Origin: Saccharomycopsis phalli
Lineage: Eukaryota > Ascomycota > Saccharomycetes > Ascoideales > Saccharomycopsidaceae
Reading direction: 5' to 3'
Assembly (NCBI GenBank): GCA_020342235.1
Contig: CP073215.1
Span: 124,001-188,000, forward strand
DNA: 64,000 nt
Below the pieces are notes generated by a model, which did not search any database, was not told the origin of the DNA, and saw only the letters and a list, made by a program, of their open reading frames with translations. Position 1 is the stretch's first letter. Every line of letters begins with the position of its first letter. The translations under genes were made by a program, and so were the position numbers. Of the stretch, positions 1-8,600 are shown piece after piece.

Positions 1-193
1 TCTGGCCTTCGTAGGACGGGTCGGTGAGCGACTCAGGGTATCCGACCATGCCGGTCTGGAAGACCAATTCGCCGGACGCCGACACCGGCGCGCCGAACGA
101 GTACCCAGAGACAACCAAGTTGTCCTTGAGCTGGAGCACCATCAAAGGGTCCGAGTCCTTCAATGGGGCGCTGACAGGAAGAGAAACACTCAT
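1..193 (-). CDS. URA2: URA2, 5' end only (CPSase-ATCase)
   Basis: The N-terminal 64 residues of a carbamoyl-phosphate synthase glutaminase domain; the rest lies beyond the left edge. The start ATG is at 193 on the minus strand. The translated segment contains [20 protein letters not shown] followed by YEGQ, which matches the start of the fungal bifunctional carbamoyl-phosphate synthetase/aspartate transcarbamoylase of pyrimidine synthesis. The arginine-specific small subunit CPA1 is the alternative, but [10 protein letters not shown] is the form I associate with URA2 and CAD-type proteins. No mitochondrial presequence is seen, which fits a cytosolic enzyme. The call rests on this short piece alone. 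Confidence 0.8.
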   Translation of the reverse strand, partial: MSVSLPVSAPLKDSDPLMVLQLKDNLVVSGYSFGAPVSASGELVFQTGMVGYPESLTDPSYEGQ

Positions 194-957
194 TTTTTAT
201 ATATTTTATTCAGTAGACAACGTAGCTTGTTTGTGCTTCCAGACTCTAATCCAATATTCGTATCTATAGCCGTAGGCGCAGATCGGTACCAGAGTTGAGA
301 AGAGAAGAGAAGAAGAAGTGAGATTTTGCTGGAAAACTTGGTGTAGCGTGCATGATGAGGTAAAAAAAAATTTTGTAGGCCGGGTAAGTGCTGAAGTCAT
401 ACCGTGCAGTGCATGCACCAAGCGTATTGCACTTATAAGTCGAGGAATGTTGGCAAGTCGTGGCCGTGGATCGGCAATTGAAGATGTATTGTGTGGGTAG
501 AATTTATCGTGGTGTTGTGTTCTGGCGTAGATTGTAATCTTATTCATTTGGTGGCTGACAATGTCCAGCATTGTATGTACATGAGTTTATCCGCAACCAT
601 CACGAACCAAACCTTAACATCTGGCCGCAATATTTCCATAGTCCGATTAGTCCACTGGACTAGTTAAGCCAGTGGAGTCAATTAAACCAGTGGAGCTAGT
701 TTACGCCGGTGGAGTCAGCTAAACAGTGGAGCCAGCTAAAAAGCAGTGACGTCAAGTTTCAAGTAGGCTTGACAATTGTCAGGATGTGCTACTCAATGTT
801 GGTTTGTAAGGTTATAAGTGCAAGGGAATGTTTTACATGTTGTATGTAATATAGTAATTCTTTTTATTACATTGTATCTTTGATTGTTCTTGTGGAACTG
901 TATTTTTAAATTACTGTCTCTTGCACTTTTTCTTACCGTCTCTTTCTTACTGCCTCT
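194..957. other. URA2 upstream region
   Basis: About 760 bp with no convincing gene. Degenerate repeats of about 24 bp built on cagtggagtca lie at about 650-740. A palindromic TGACGTCA (CRE/ATF-type site) is at 747-754. Short open frames on both strands have no recognisable content. Confidence 0.5.
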
Positions 958-1045
958 TCTTACACTCTTTCTTACACTCTTTCTTACACTCTTTCTTACA
1001 CTCTTTCTTACACTCTTTCTTACACTCTTTCTTACACTCTTCCTT
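958..1045. repeat. 12-bp tandem repeat, unit cttacactcttt
   Basis: At least seven near-perfect copies of a 12-bp unit, decaying into related pyrimidine-rich sequence up to about 1155. The array sits just past the NFU1 stop codon. It is open in several frames, but the resulting low-complexity Phe/Leu/His/Ser peptides are artefacts. Confidence 0.9.
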
Positions 1046-1167
1046 ACTGTCTCTTTATTACTGCCTCTTTATTACTACCTCTTCTTACACTCTTTATTAC
1101 TGCCTCTTCTTACACTCTTCCTTACTACCTCTTCTTACACTCCCTCACTGCCTCTTCCTACTCTCCC

Positions 1168-1869
1168 TCACACAATAGGAGGAACCTCAGCCTCCTTCAT
1201 CGACCCCACTTTGGCCACATCCATCTCCAAACTATCCTCCTCCCCCAAATTATCCTCCACCTGCTCAACCCCACTCACCTCCTCAATATAATGCTTCAAC
1301 ATCGCCTCAATCCCATTCTTCAACGTCGCAGAACTCGAGTCACAGCTCCGGCACGCTCCCCTCAACCGAATAAGCACCGTGCCGTCGTCCTTCAACTCTA
1401 CAAACTCAATATCCCCGCCATCCTCCTGGATAGCAGGCCGGATCCGCGTGAAAATCAACTCCTTGATCATGCCAACCACCTCATCGTCCTCCTCCAGAAA
1501 CCCGACATCCAGAGCCAATTCGGCCTCGGGATCAATCACCGGCTCACCGCTCAGCAAATGGTCCGTGAGCGTGGAAAATACCTCGGGCTTCAAAATCGAC
1601 CAGTCAATGTCGCCTTTGCGCTCAATCGTGAGAAAATTCGACCCGAGCATCACCGACGACACTCCGTCGATCGTGAAAAGCTTCCGTGCCAAGGGCGAAT
1701 TGAAGGCTTCCCGTCCTGATAGGTACTCGATGGTCTGATCATTGTTGAGCAACTTTACCGACGGAAGAAACTTTAGTGCATCCTGGTTGGGAGTCTCTGC
1801 GGTTCTAATAAAGAGATTCCGCACAAACTGCCGCAGAATTATTCCATTTCTCAATACTCTAGGAAACAT
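1168..1869 (-). CDS. NFU1: NFU1, mitochondrial Fe-S cluster scaffold/transfer protein
   Basis: A 233-residue protein with a basic, hydrophobic N-terminus rich in Arg (residues 1-25), consistent with a mitochondrial presequence. The Nfu N-terminal domain follows at about residues 28-115. The C-terminal NifU-like domain spans about 130-205, with the conserved RPAIQEDGGDIEF stretch and the cluster-binding pair C173 and C176 in GACRSC. Nfu1 delivers [4Fe-4S] clusters to lipoate synthase, succinate dehydrogenase and related enzymes. The start ATG at 1869 is the only one that retains the presequence. A TTACCCG site lies 37 bp upstream, and a 12-bp minisatellite begins about 120 bp after the stop. 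Confidence 0.95.
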   Translation of the reverse strand: MFPRVLRNGIILRQFVRNLFIRTAETPNQDALKFLPSVKLLNNDQTIEYLSGREAFNSPLARKLFTIDGVSSVMLGSNFLTIERKGDIDWSILKPEVFSTLTDHLLSGEPVIDPEAELALDVGFLEEDDEVVGMIKELIFTRIRPAIQEDGGDIEFVELKDDGTVLIRLRGACRSCDSSSATLKNGIEAMLKHYIEEVSGVEQVEDNLGEEDSLEMDVAKVGSMKEAEVPPIV

Positions 1870-1905
1870 AAAGTTGAAGTGAGTGCGACTTGAGGTGTAG
1901 TGTGG

Positions 1906-1912
1906 TTACCCG
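1906..1912 (+). promoter_or_regulatory. Reb1-type site TTACCCG upstream of NFU1
   Basis: TTACCCGG, the known core recognised by budding-yeast Reb1, 37 bp upstream of the NFU1 ATG. The same core recurs close upstream of BRF1, RPL2 and SEC9 in this window. Binding is inferred from the motif only. Confidence 0.5.
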
Positions 1913-1962
1913 GTCAACGACTGGTTGTACATGGCTATTGAGAGTAATTTTACATGGCTGTT

Positions 1963-2428
1963 AAGTTAAGTATATTTAGTTCTGTATTTAGCTATATATT
2001 GTCTCCGGAAACACGGTGATTCGACAGATATATTTTCACTCAGGAACATCCTGAGGCAGCATTCTATTGAAGAAAACCCTTTATAACCCTAAACGGTTAT
2101 ATGGGCTGAAAAACTTCAATGGGAGCAGTGTTGTTAGTGGTTTAACGTGACTGGCTATTGGTTATGCGAGAAGCCTGGCCATCCTTCGGCTAAATGCCGG
2201 CGCTATCCGGCCGCTGAATCTCGTGACGATGGGCGCACGACTCGTCGGGGTCGTTCATTGCTCGTTTGCGAGACTTCCTTGTATTGCCCTTCTGAGGCGT
2301 AGTGTGCTCTTTCTGGAGACTTTCTTGAGTATTGGGGCGGTTTGGTGGGGCTCGAACCCGGTAACTACCTCATGATGCGCCCTCCATAAGGCATGAGGTG
2401 TTTTCCATTCGGCCAAACCTCCTGCCCC
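1963..2428 (-). mobile_element. tRNA-derived SINE-like element, full-length copy 1
   Basis: A 466-bp element read on the minus strand. It starts GGGGCAGGAGG, carries a tRNA-like head with A box TGGCCGAATGG and B box GGTTCGAGCCC, then about 380 bp of unrelated body, and ends in an AT-rich stretch (TATACTTAACTT). It is flanked by identical 12-bp repeats tacatggctgtt at 1951-1962 and 2429-2440. I see no difference from the copy at 24262-24727. There are no terminal inverted repeats, no long terminal repeats and no long ORF. Target-site duplications of this length, together with the pol III promoter, fit LINE-mobilised SINE insertion. Caveat: a related tacatggctattgag lies at 1929, so part of the flanking repeat could reflect older local duplication. 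Confidence 0.75.
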
Positions 2429-2440
2429 TACATGGCTGTT

Positions 2441-3095
2441 GAGTAGTAATGACTGTTGTTTGATCTTTATTGCCCGTTTATTTGACCTGTTTTACATACG
2501 TTTTCACTGTAATGTTGCACACTTGTATCTGAAAGCATTTTGCAACTCTTGAACATATTTTTTAGCATCTTTTCTTGAGCAAACTTTGCCCGTTGGCCAA
2601 TGTATTGATATTCTGTGATTCAACTGTATAATAGATTCACTAAATGTGGATAGTCCAAATACAGTTGGCAATGTAAAAGTTTAGTTCTTTAAATTTGATA
2701 TATAATAAGCTTCCTGATTAAGACAAGAAAGACAATAAAATGTGGTAATTTGCTTGTCTGATCCAAATGCCATCTGCCTCATGGTTTCTTGCTCTGAAAT
2801 GCAATCATTTGGTACTTGGGAATCATCAGCTTCTAGCGAGAAGATCCACCACGAATATCAAGCATTTGCCAGTGATTTAACATTTACCACGACTTCTATG
2901 AACCACATTTACCACTCTTTCATGAACCACATTCACCACTCTTTTATGAACCGTACTAATCCATATCTAAGCAGTATAGCAAAGTGCATGTAGAAAATAA
3001 ACACGGCTTACAGCCTGAACAGTGTACAATACATTAAGATATACCCAAACAAGATTAAAATACAACAAAAACCCGTCTCCATAAATTAACATCCG
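2441..3095. other. Intergenic region downstream of HHO1
   Basis: AT-rich DNA between the SINE-like element and the HHO1 stop. Two and a half copies of a unit of about 24 bp (atgaaccacattcaccactc) lie at about 2895-2950. No supported gene. Confidence 0.5.
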
Positions 3096-3928
3096 TCACT
3101 TGCGTGCCCTGGATTTTGTGCCTGCCGACTTTTTAGAAGCAACTTTCGTATTGGTCTTGGCCAAAGTCTTTGATTTTTTTGCCACGGTTTTTGGAGTTTT
3201 TGACTTTGCAGATGTCTTTGTAGGCTTTGTCGACGTCTTTATAGGTTTTGTAGATGCCTTTGTAGGCTTTGTCGACTTTTTTGCCGTCAGAGTCTTGGCA
3301 GATTTCTTTGTCTCAGCCTTGGAAGTTTTGGCTGGCACTTTCGTCGTCTTTGCTTTCGTCGTCTTTTTGGCTTCCGTCTTTTTAGCTACGGTCTTTTTAG
3401 CTTCCGTCTTTTTAGCTTCCGTCTTTTTAGTTACAGTCTTTTTAGACTCCGTCTTTTTAGCTTCCATCTTTTTAGCTTCCGTCTTTTTAGCTTCCGTTTT
3501 TTTGGCTCCCTTTGTCATCGTCTTTTTGGCTTCCACCTTCTTAACTCCCTTTGACACCGCCTTGGCCACTTTAGACTTGCTCTCAGAGACCTTTGGCTTC
3601 ACCTTCTCCTTGGTTACCTTACTGGCACTCTTCTTGGCGGTGCTCTTTTGCAACTTGACTGGCCCCGACGGGCCCTTTGGCTGAACAAAATCGCCCTTTT
3701 CGACACCGCGGCGAAGCGCCAAGTTGAACTGGCTGTCGAAATTAGCAGCAGTCATTTTGTAGTTGGCCTGGACAAACTTCTTGACTGCCTGGCGGGATGA
3801 TCCGTTTCTCTCTTTCAACACGGTGATTGCCTCTTGGATCATGTCTGGTATTAGTATGCTACTAGCCAAGCAGGCCACTTACCCTTGTACGAAGGATGAT
3901 CATTTGTCTTTTTTGCTGTCTTTACCAT
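3096..3928 (-). CDS. HHO1: Linker histone H1 (HHO1), with a 38-nt intron
   Basis: Exon 1 is 3928-3883, the intron is 3882-3845, and exon 2 is 3844-3096, giving 264 residues. The donor is GTAAGT, the branch site TACTAAT and the acceptor CAG. The branch A is only a few bases from the acceptor. Splicing joins HPSYK to DMIQEAI and restores one H15 globular domain (about residues 10-85), with KERNGSSRQAVKKFVQ and GVEKGDFVQPKGPSGPVKL typical of yeast H1. The rest is a long Lys/Ala/Thr tail made of degenerate AKKTE repeats (15-bp DNA unit, about 3380-3520), as expected for a DNA-compacting C-terminal tail. An in-frame ATG at 3952 is possible, but the TATA box at 3966-3973 is so close that 3928 is more likely. 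Yeast Hho1 often has two globular domains; only one is seen here. Confidence 0.9.
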
Positions 3929-3965
3929 TTTGTTAAAAATGTCAAGTGTCATGGATCTGCGCATG

Positions 3966-3973
3966 CTTTTATA
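3966..3973 (-). promoter_or_regulatory. TATA box of HHO1
   Basis: TATAAAAG on the minus strand, 38 bp before the chosen ATG at 3928 and only 14 bp before the alternative ATG at 3952. This favours the downstream start. Confidence 0.55.
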
Positions 3974-4084
3974 GCGATGAGGGGGTGCATGGAGCGTGCC
4001 GAGAACTACACATGTGTAGTTTGTAGCATGGCTGCAGCACAGCACTAGAGAATACAGGTTACATGGCAAGGAAATAAGTCATGG

Positions 4085-4180
4085 GGCATGAGAAATGGAT
4101 CAAGGGCATGAGAAATGGATCAAGAGCATGAGAAATGGATCAAGGGCATGAGAAATGAATCAAGGGCATGAGAAATGGAT
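4085..4180. repeat. 20-bp tandem repeat upstream of HHO1
   Basis: Five copies of the unit gcatgagaaatggatcaagg with one or two substitutions each. No coding potential. Confidence 0.9.
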
Positions 4181-4379
4181 GAATGAGGGTGGTGGGTGTT
4201 TTGCATGGGTCATGGATTGTCATATGCTACTGATGATTGATTTGCCGTTAGATATATATAGTGCAGTGTAAAAGTGCAGCTGGAATGCATTTCTGTAGTT
4301 GTAGATGCAAGGTCGTATGAGATACGTTGGTAATATGTCGTGATGTAATGAGGATGTAATGAGAATGTAATTAGAAGAT

Positions 4380-4690
4380 ATAACCAGAAGATTAATATCT
4401 AGACAATGATAGCGAGAAGATTAACTTCTAGTCAGTTGATATTCATATAATAACATCCAGTCAATATATCCAGATAATAACATCTAGTCAATATATCCAT
4501 ATAATCAACATCTAGTCAATATATCCATATAATCAACATCCAGTCAATATATCCATATAATTAACATCCAGTCAATATATCCACATAATTAACATTCAGT
4601 CAGTATATCCAGAAGATTAACTTCTAGTCAGTTGATATCCAGCTGATTAACATCTAGTCAGTATATCCATATAATTAACATCCACATCAT
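4380..4690. repeat. 28-bp tandem repeat, degenerate at the edges
   Basis: About ten units built on ataatcaacatctagtcaat plus atatccat, with a period of 28 bp at 4501-4556 and drifting outside. It fills most of the gap between HHO1 and the sirtuin 3' end. Confidence 0.85.
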
Positions 4691-4753
4691 TCAGTAAAAC
4701 ATACCGCTCCAACACCAGCTAACTCACCACAACCATCATAATCCATCTCCATC

Positions 4754-5632
4754 CTACCTCCTCTGATACCCCCTCGGCAAATACTTCTCGCCAATCACAA
4801 CCTTCAACGCCTCAGGCAACGTCTCCATGGCATCCCCCTCAAACCCCCAAATGTCGTCCTTCGAGACCTCCTGCTGGTTCAATTCCCGATCAAACACCGC
4901 AATCCGGCCCCCTTGCAACTTCACCCGCTCCACATACCCAACGGCAGGCCAAATCGTGCCACTGGTGCCCACCACTACAATCAAATCCACCTTATCCTTC
5001 ATCATAAAGTCGTCCACCGCATCAATGAGCTTCAACGGAAGACTCTCACCAAACCACGTTACGCCCGGCCGCAAAAGACCCCCGCATTTCGGACATTTTG
5101 GCAATACGTCCCGGTCCATTCCCAACATCACAGTGTCCGAACCGGGAATCAAATTGTACTCAAAGTTCTGCCCAACATAGCTGCAAAAAAAATCAGTGCA
5201 CTTGAGCCGAAACAAGTTCCCGTGCAACTCAATCAAGCCTTGTTGTCCCGCTCGCTGGCTAAGCCCGTCCACATTAAGTCCCACATTAAGACACCGTCCT
5301 TTGAACCGACGCGCAAACTCAGCAAGCGCAAAATGCCCGCGATTGGGACGCGCAGTCAATGCCTGTTGCCTCCGCCAATTATAAAACTGCCACACCAAGC
5401 CAGGGTCGTCCAAAAACGCATCTGGAGTACTCAAGTCAATCGAGTGGAATTGTCGCCAATACCCGGCACTATTCTCAAAAGTGTCGAGCCCAGACAGAGC
5501 AGACAACCCCGACCCCACCAACACCATCACAGTACGACACTGTGCCAAATACTCCTGGAACTTTTTATACTCATTCATCAAAACCTCGTGTGCTACACCT
5601 TTGCCAGGACAAATTGCGGGGCACGTGAACAT
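4754..5632 (-). CDS. SIRT5-like (class III) sirtuin with altered catalytic motifs
   Basis: A 292-residue Sir2-fold protein. Visible motifs: GSGLSALSGLDTF at 40-52 (usually GAGIS..SGIPTF); WQFYNWRR with Y84 and R87, the pair that in SIRT5 reads acidic acyl-lysines; LNVDGLSQRAG at 119-129; the general-base H137 in IELHG; zinc Cys C145, C150, C180 and C183; RPGVTWFGE at 188-196; and GTS at 222-224. The family sequence TQN(I/V)D is GLNVD here, so the conserved Gln is Leu119 and the first Ala of GAG is Ser. The fold and class are clear; activity is uncertain. ATGs are available at 5632 and 5578. The longer start leaves only 52 bp to the divergent MEC1 start. Confidence 0.8.
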   Translation of the reverse strand: MFTCPAICPGKGVAHEVLMNEYKKFQEYLAQCRTVMVLVGSGLSALSGLDTFENSAGYWRQFHSIDLSTPDAFLDDPGLVWQFYNWRRQQALTARPNRGHFALAEFARRFKGRCLNVGLNVDGLSQRAGQQGLIELHGNLFRLKCTDFFCSYVGQNFEYNLIPGSDTVMLGMDRDVLPKCPKCGGLLRPGVTWFGESLPLKLIDAVDDFMMKDKVDLIVVVGTSGTIWPAVGYVERVKLQGGRIAVFDRELNQQEVSKDDIWGFEGDAMETLPEALKVVIGEKYLPRGYQRR

Positions 5633-5684
5633 ATCGCGTCACGTGACCAATGGGATATTCTCCACGTGATATTTTCCACAGGGC
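5633..5684. promoter_or_regulatory. 52-bp divergent promoter with CACGTG sites (sirtuin/MEC1)
   Basis: Only 52 bp separate the two start codons. CACGTG cores lie at 5640-5645 and 5663-5668, with a third at 5622-5627 just inside the sirtuin frame. Cbf1-type basic helix-loop-helix factors are known to bind this core; binding here is inferred. If the sirtuin starts at 5578 the gap is 106 bp and contains all three sites. Confidence 0.55.
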
Positions 5685-8600
5685 ATGAGCCGGATCATAC
5701 GCAAGTTGGTCGAGAATATCAACGGCGATGCGCAGTTTTTGGACCAGGACGAGTTTAATAATGAGTCGATATTGCGGGCTCTTGTGGATTCCGGGCTCAG
5801 GCGGGCTCTTTATGACAATTCAGACGTGGGGCCAGTACTAAATGCGATCCACAGGGTGGTGAATAACATGGGCAAGGTGTTGCTCACACAAAGAGAAGCC
5901 GACGGCGTGTCTCGGCTCAACTGTATCATCCTTTTGGACGTTCTCCGGCGGTTCTTGCGCCACTCTGCGTGGAAATCCGTCGAGAAGTTGATGCTACTGG
6001 TGATCTGCACCGTGAACGAAACCCTAGGCAGTCGCGATGCAAAGAGGCAGCTCAGGGAATTTTTGATGCAGCTCTTGACCGAGAACGACGATATAGGCAT
6101 GATTCTGCGGTTGTACGGCGTCATCAGCAGCCCAGATGTCTGTCTGTATGTCGTCAATAGTGGTAAGTTGCAATTGAAGATGAGTGCCACTGCCAGACGG
6201 GTGTGGTACTTGATTGGCGATTTCCAGAGGCGCGTGGAGTTTATGGAGCGTTTTTTGTGCAACCATGTGTTGCATTGCCGCGAAATTCTGTTGAGTAAGG
6301 TGGCGATTGCCATGGAGTTTGTGTTGGATATTGAGCGGGAGGGAACGGTTGGTGAGGAGACAATGGGTGTGATACAGAGGGCGAAGCAGAGGTGTGGAGA
6401 ATTGAATGAAAATGGAGTGAAGAGTGGAGTGAAGAGTGGTGTGAAGAGTGGAGTAAAGAGTGGAGTAAAGAGTGGAGTAAAGAGTGGAGTAAAGAGCGGA
6501 GTAAAGAGTGGTGTGAAAAATGGTGTGAAAAATGGTATGAAAAATGGAATGGACAATTATGTGGATGTGGAAATTGTGGATATGGAAACCGACCTGGATA
6601 TGGAAACTGAAGCAAGTACCAAGAATCAAAAAACTACACACACATCCACCAGCCCAAATTCCTCCTTCCTAAACCAAATCGCCAAATTGGAATTCTACCT
6701 CTCAAATAACCCCAACCGGTTCGATATGCAACTGGCATTGTCCAAGTCGCCAGAAACCAACTTCATTCCTGAAATACTATCCATAGTACGCGATAGACTA
6801 CACCACATCCTGGGAAGCGTCTTTTGCATGTTTAAGTTAATCGAAAGCATCGGCAAATTGTCCTGTATCTTATACCAGGGTACAGTATCCGGCTGTGGAA
6901 TATGCTTCCATGCAGATGATGGCAAATACCTCAAAGACAAGCGAAAGAACATCGAACCACAACATTTTGAAGCATTGGGCAAGTTTCTAGCCGAATTGGC
7001 ATCCGAATTGTCCAACAACATGCTAATCATCGAACTACTCATTGCCTTGAGACGTGTGTATTTGAAAATCGACATTAGCCAAAGCTCGCTCTTTCCATTT
7101 GTCAGCAAGTGTCTCAACCACAAGTCGCGCAACATCAGAGTCTTGGCCGGAAAATTGGTGCCCTTGTATGTTCTCAACCACGAGTCTAGCAAACTCAAAG
7201 TCATCAAGTACTTGGATGGACTGGGAGACCTCAGCATTGGATCGGAAAAGTACTTGGTGGAAAATCGCATCATGGTGTGGGGCGAGTTGGCAGTGGTTCT
7301 AGATGGCGAAATATTGAACGTGGTAATCATGAAGTTGCTAGATTACTTTGACGACGTGAACTCGTTTTACAGCAGTATTGCATACACCAGCTTTGTTAAT
7401 GTGGTGGAGATCATCAACACCACACCATGGCAGTTGATTTATCCGTTTCTCCCAAACCTCAGCTTGACGGTCGCCAAACAGATTGTCAACAAGTCGATTT
7501 TTTCCCAGATGATCAGCGAGTTGTTGAACGTGTCTGCAAACGATATTCTTTACCGAACCATTCCCTACACCGTGCCGTACCTTTTGACATACTACTCGAG
7601 AGACGTGATAAAGGAAATCAGCAGTATTGCTGGTGTTGGCAAGTACTCGTTGCTCAAGCAGCAGATGCCTAAAATATTGGCAATTCTCTTCACGTCGCTC
7701 GAATACTTGGACTTTGACAATCGGGTCCAGAGCTATGTGATCAGCCAGCAGAAGATTATGGATATATTAGTAATTTGCGATGGCCACTTCAAGACCAAGA
7801 CTTTGCGAGACTTGACGAATCCTGTGGCCGATATCTGGGAAATCAGCAAGATGTACGACTCGACCAACTACAGCAGGATCAAGGGGGCAATCATCTATGT
7901 GATCAAGCTCCAGAACCACAACTTGGACCGGTTTGAACTCAACTTTGCCAAGTCCGACGAGTTGCTTCTCTCTGAGTTCTTCAAGAAAAGTCTCTTGGGC
8001 ATCATCCAGTTGTTTTCGGACCTTGTCAAGAACAAAAAGGGCAAGTCCACATACGTCGAGAAGTTGAGGTCCCTAGTTGCAATTGAGTTCTTGGTGCAAG
8101 TCTCTGGCATTGAAATCGTCACAGGACTCCCGCAAATCTGGATCGCGCTCCAAAAGTTGCTCATCGAGGACGAGCTCTTGCATTTCCAGAGCCTCAAGTG
8201 CATCCGGATCTTGATCAAGAACATCAACATGAACATCTGCTTTGACTTGGTCATCTCGCTTATTCTCCAAACTTGGGCCAGCTTCGACGACAGCTCAAAA
8301 GCCTTGGCAAAAGAAGTGCTAATTGAGTTGTTCAACACCAACACCAACGAGGTGTTTCGAAACTACCACTTTAGCATCATGCACAGTCGCGACTTTGACG
8401 AGGTGTATCGTAGCATAAAGGTACGGCAAATCGACGAAACTCGGCTGATCCGGCTGGATCTGCTGGACCTGGATCACGGAATGGGGCCACTTGTGCTGGA
8501 TTTCTTGCGTAGATTACACGCAAACAACAAATATGTGGTGCTTCAGGCCCTAGCAGACTTGCAGGTGTACTTGAGCGAGGCAGAGGGCCGGATTTTCCAG

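Noticed and set aside
884-1291. Open frames over the 12-bp array near NFU1
   Set aside because: Low-complexity Leu/Phe/His/Ser peptides open in several frames; they come from the repeat and from antisense of NFU1.
2338-2428. A plain tRNA gene at 2338-2428 and 24262-24352
   Set aside because: A and B boxes are good, but the acceptor has a mismatch, the middle does not form a normal anticodon arm, and identity extends 375 bp past the tRNA-like part with flanking 12-bp duplications.
1963-2428. Solo LTR or terminal-repeat DNA transposon
   Set aside because: Ends are GGGG... and ...AACTT, not TG/CA and not inverted repeats; the flanking duplications are 12 bp, not the 4-6 bp usual for LTR elements.
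5810-6641. Long minus-strand frames inside MEC1
   Set aside because: Antisense to a conserved kinase and dominated by the reverse complement of the SGVK repeat.
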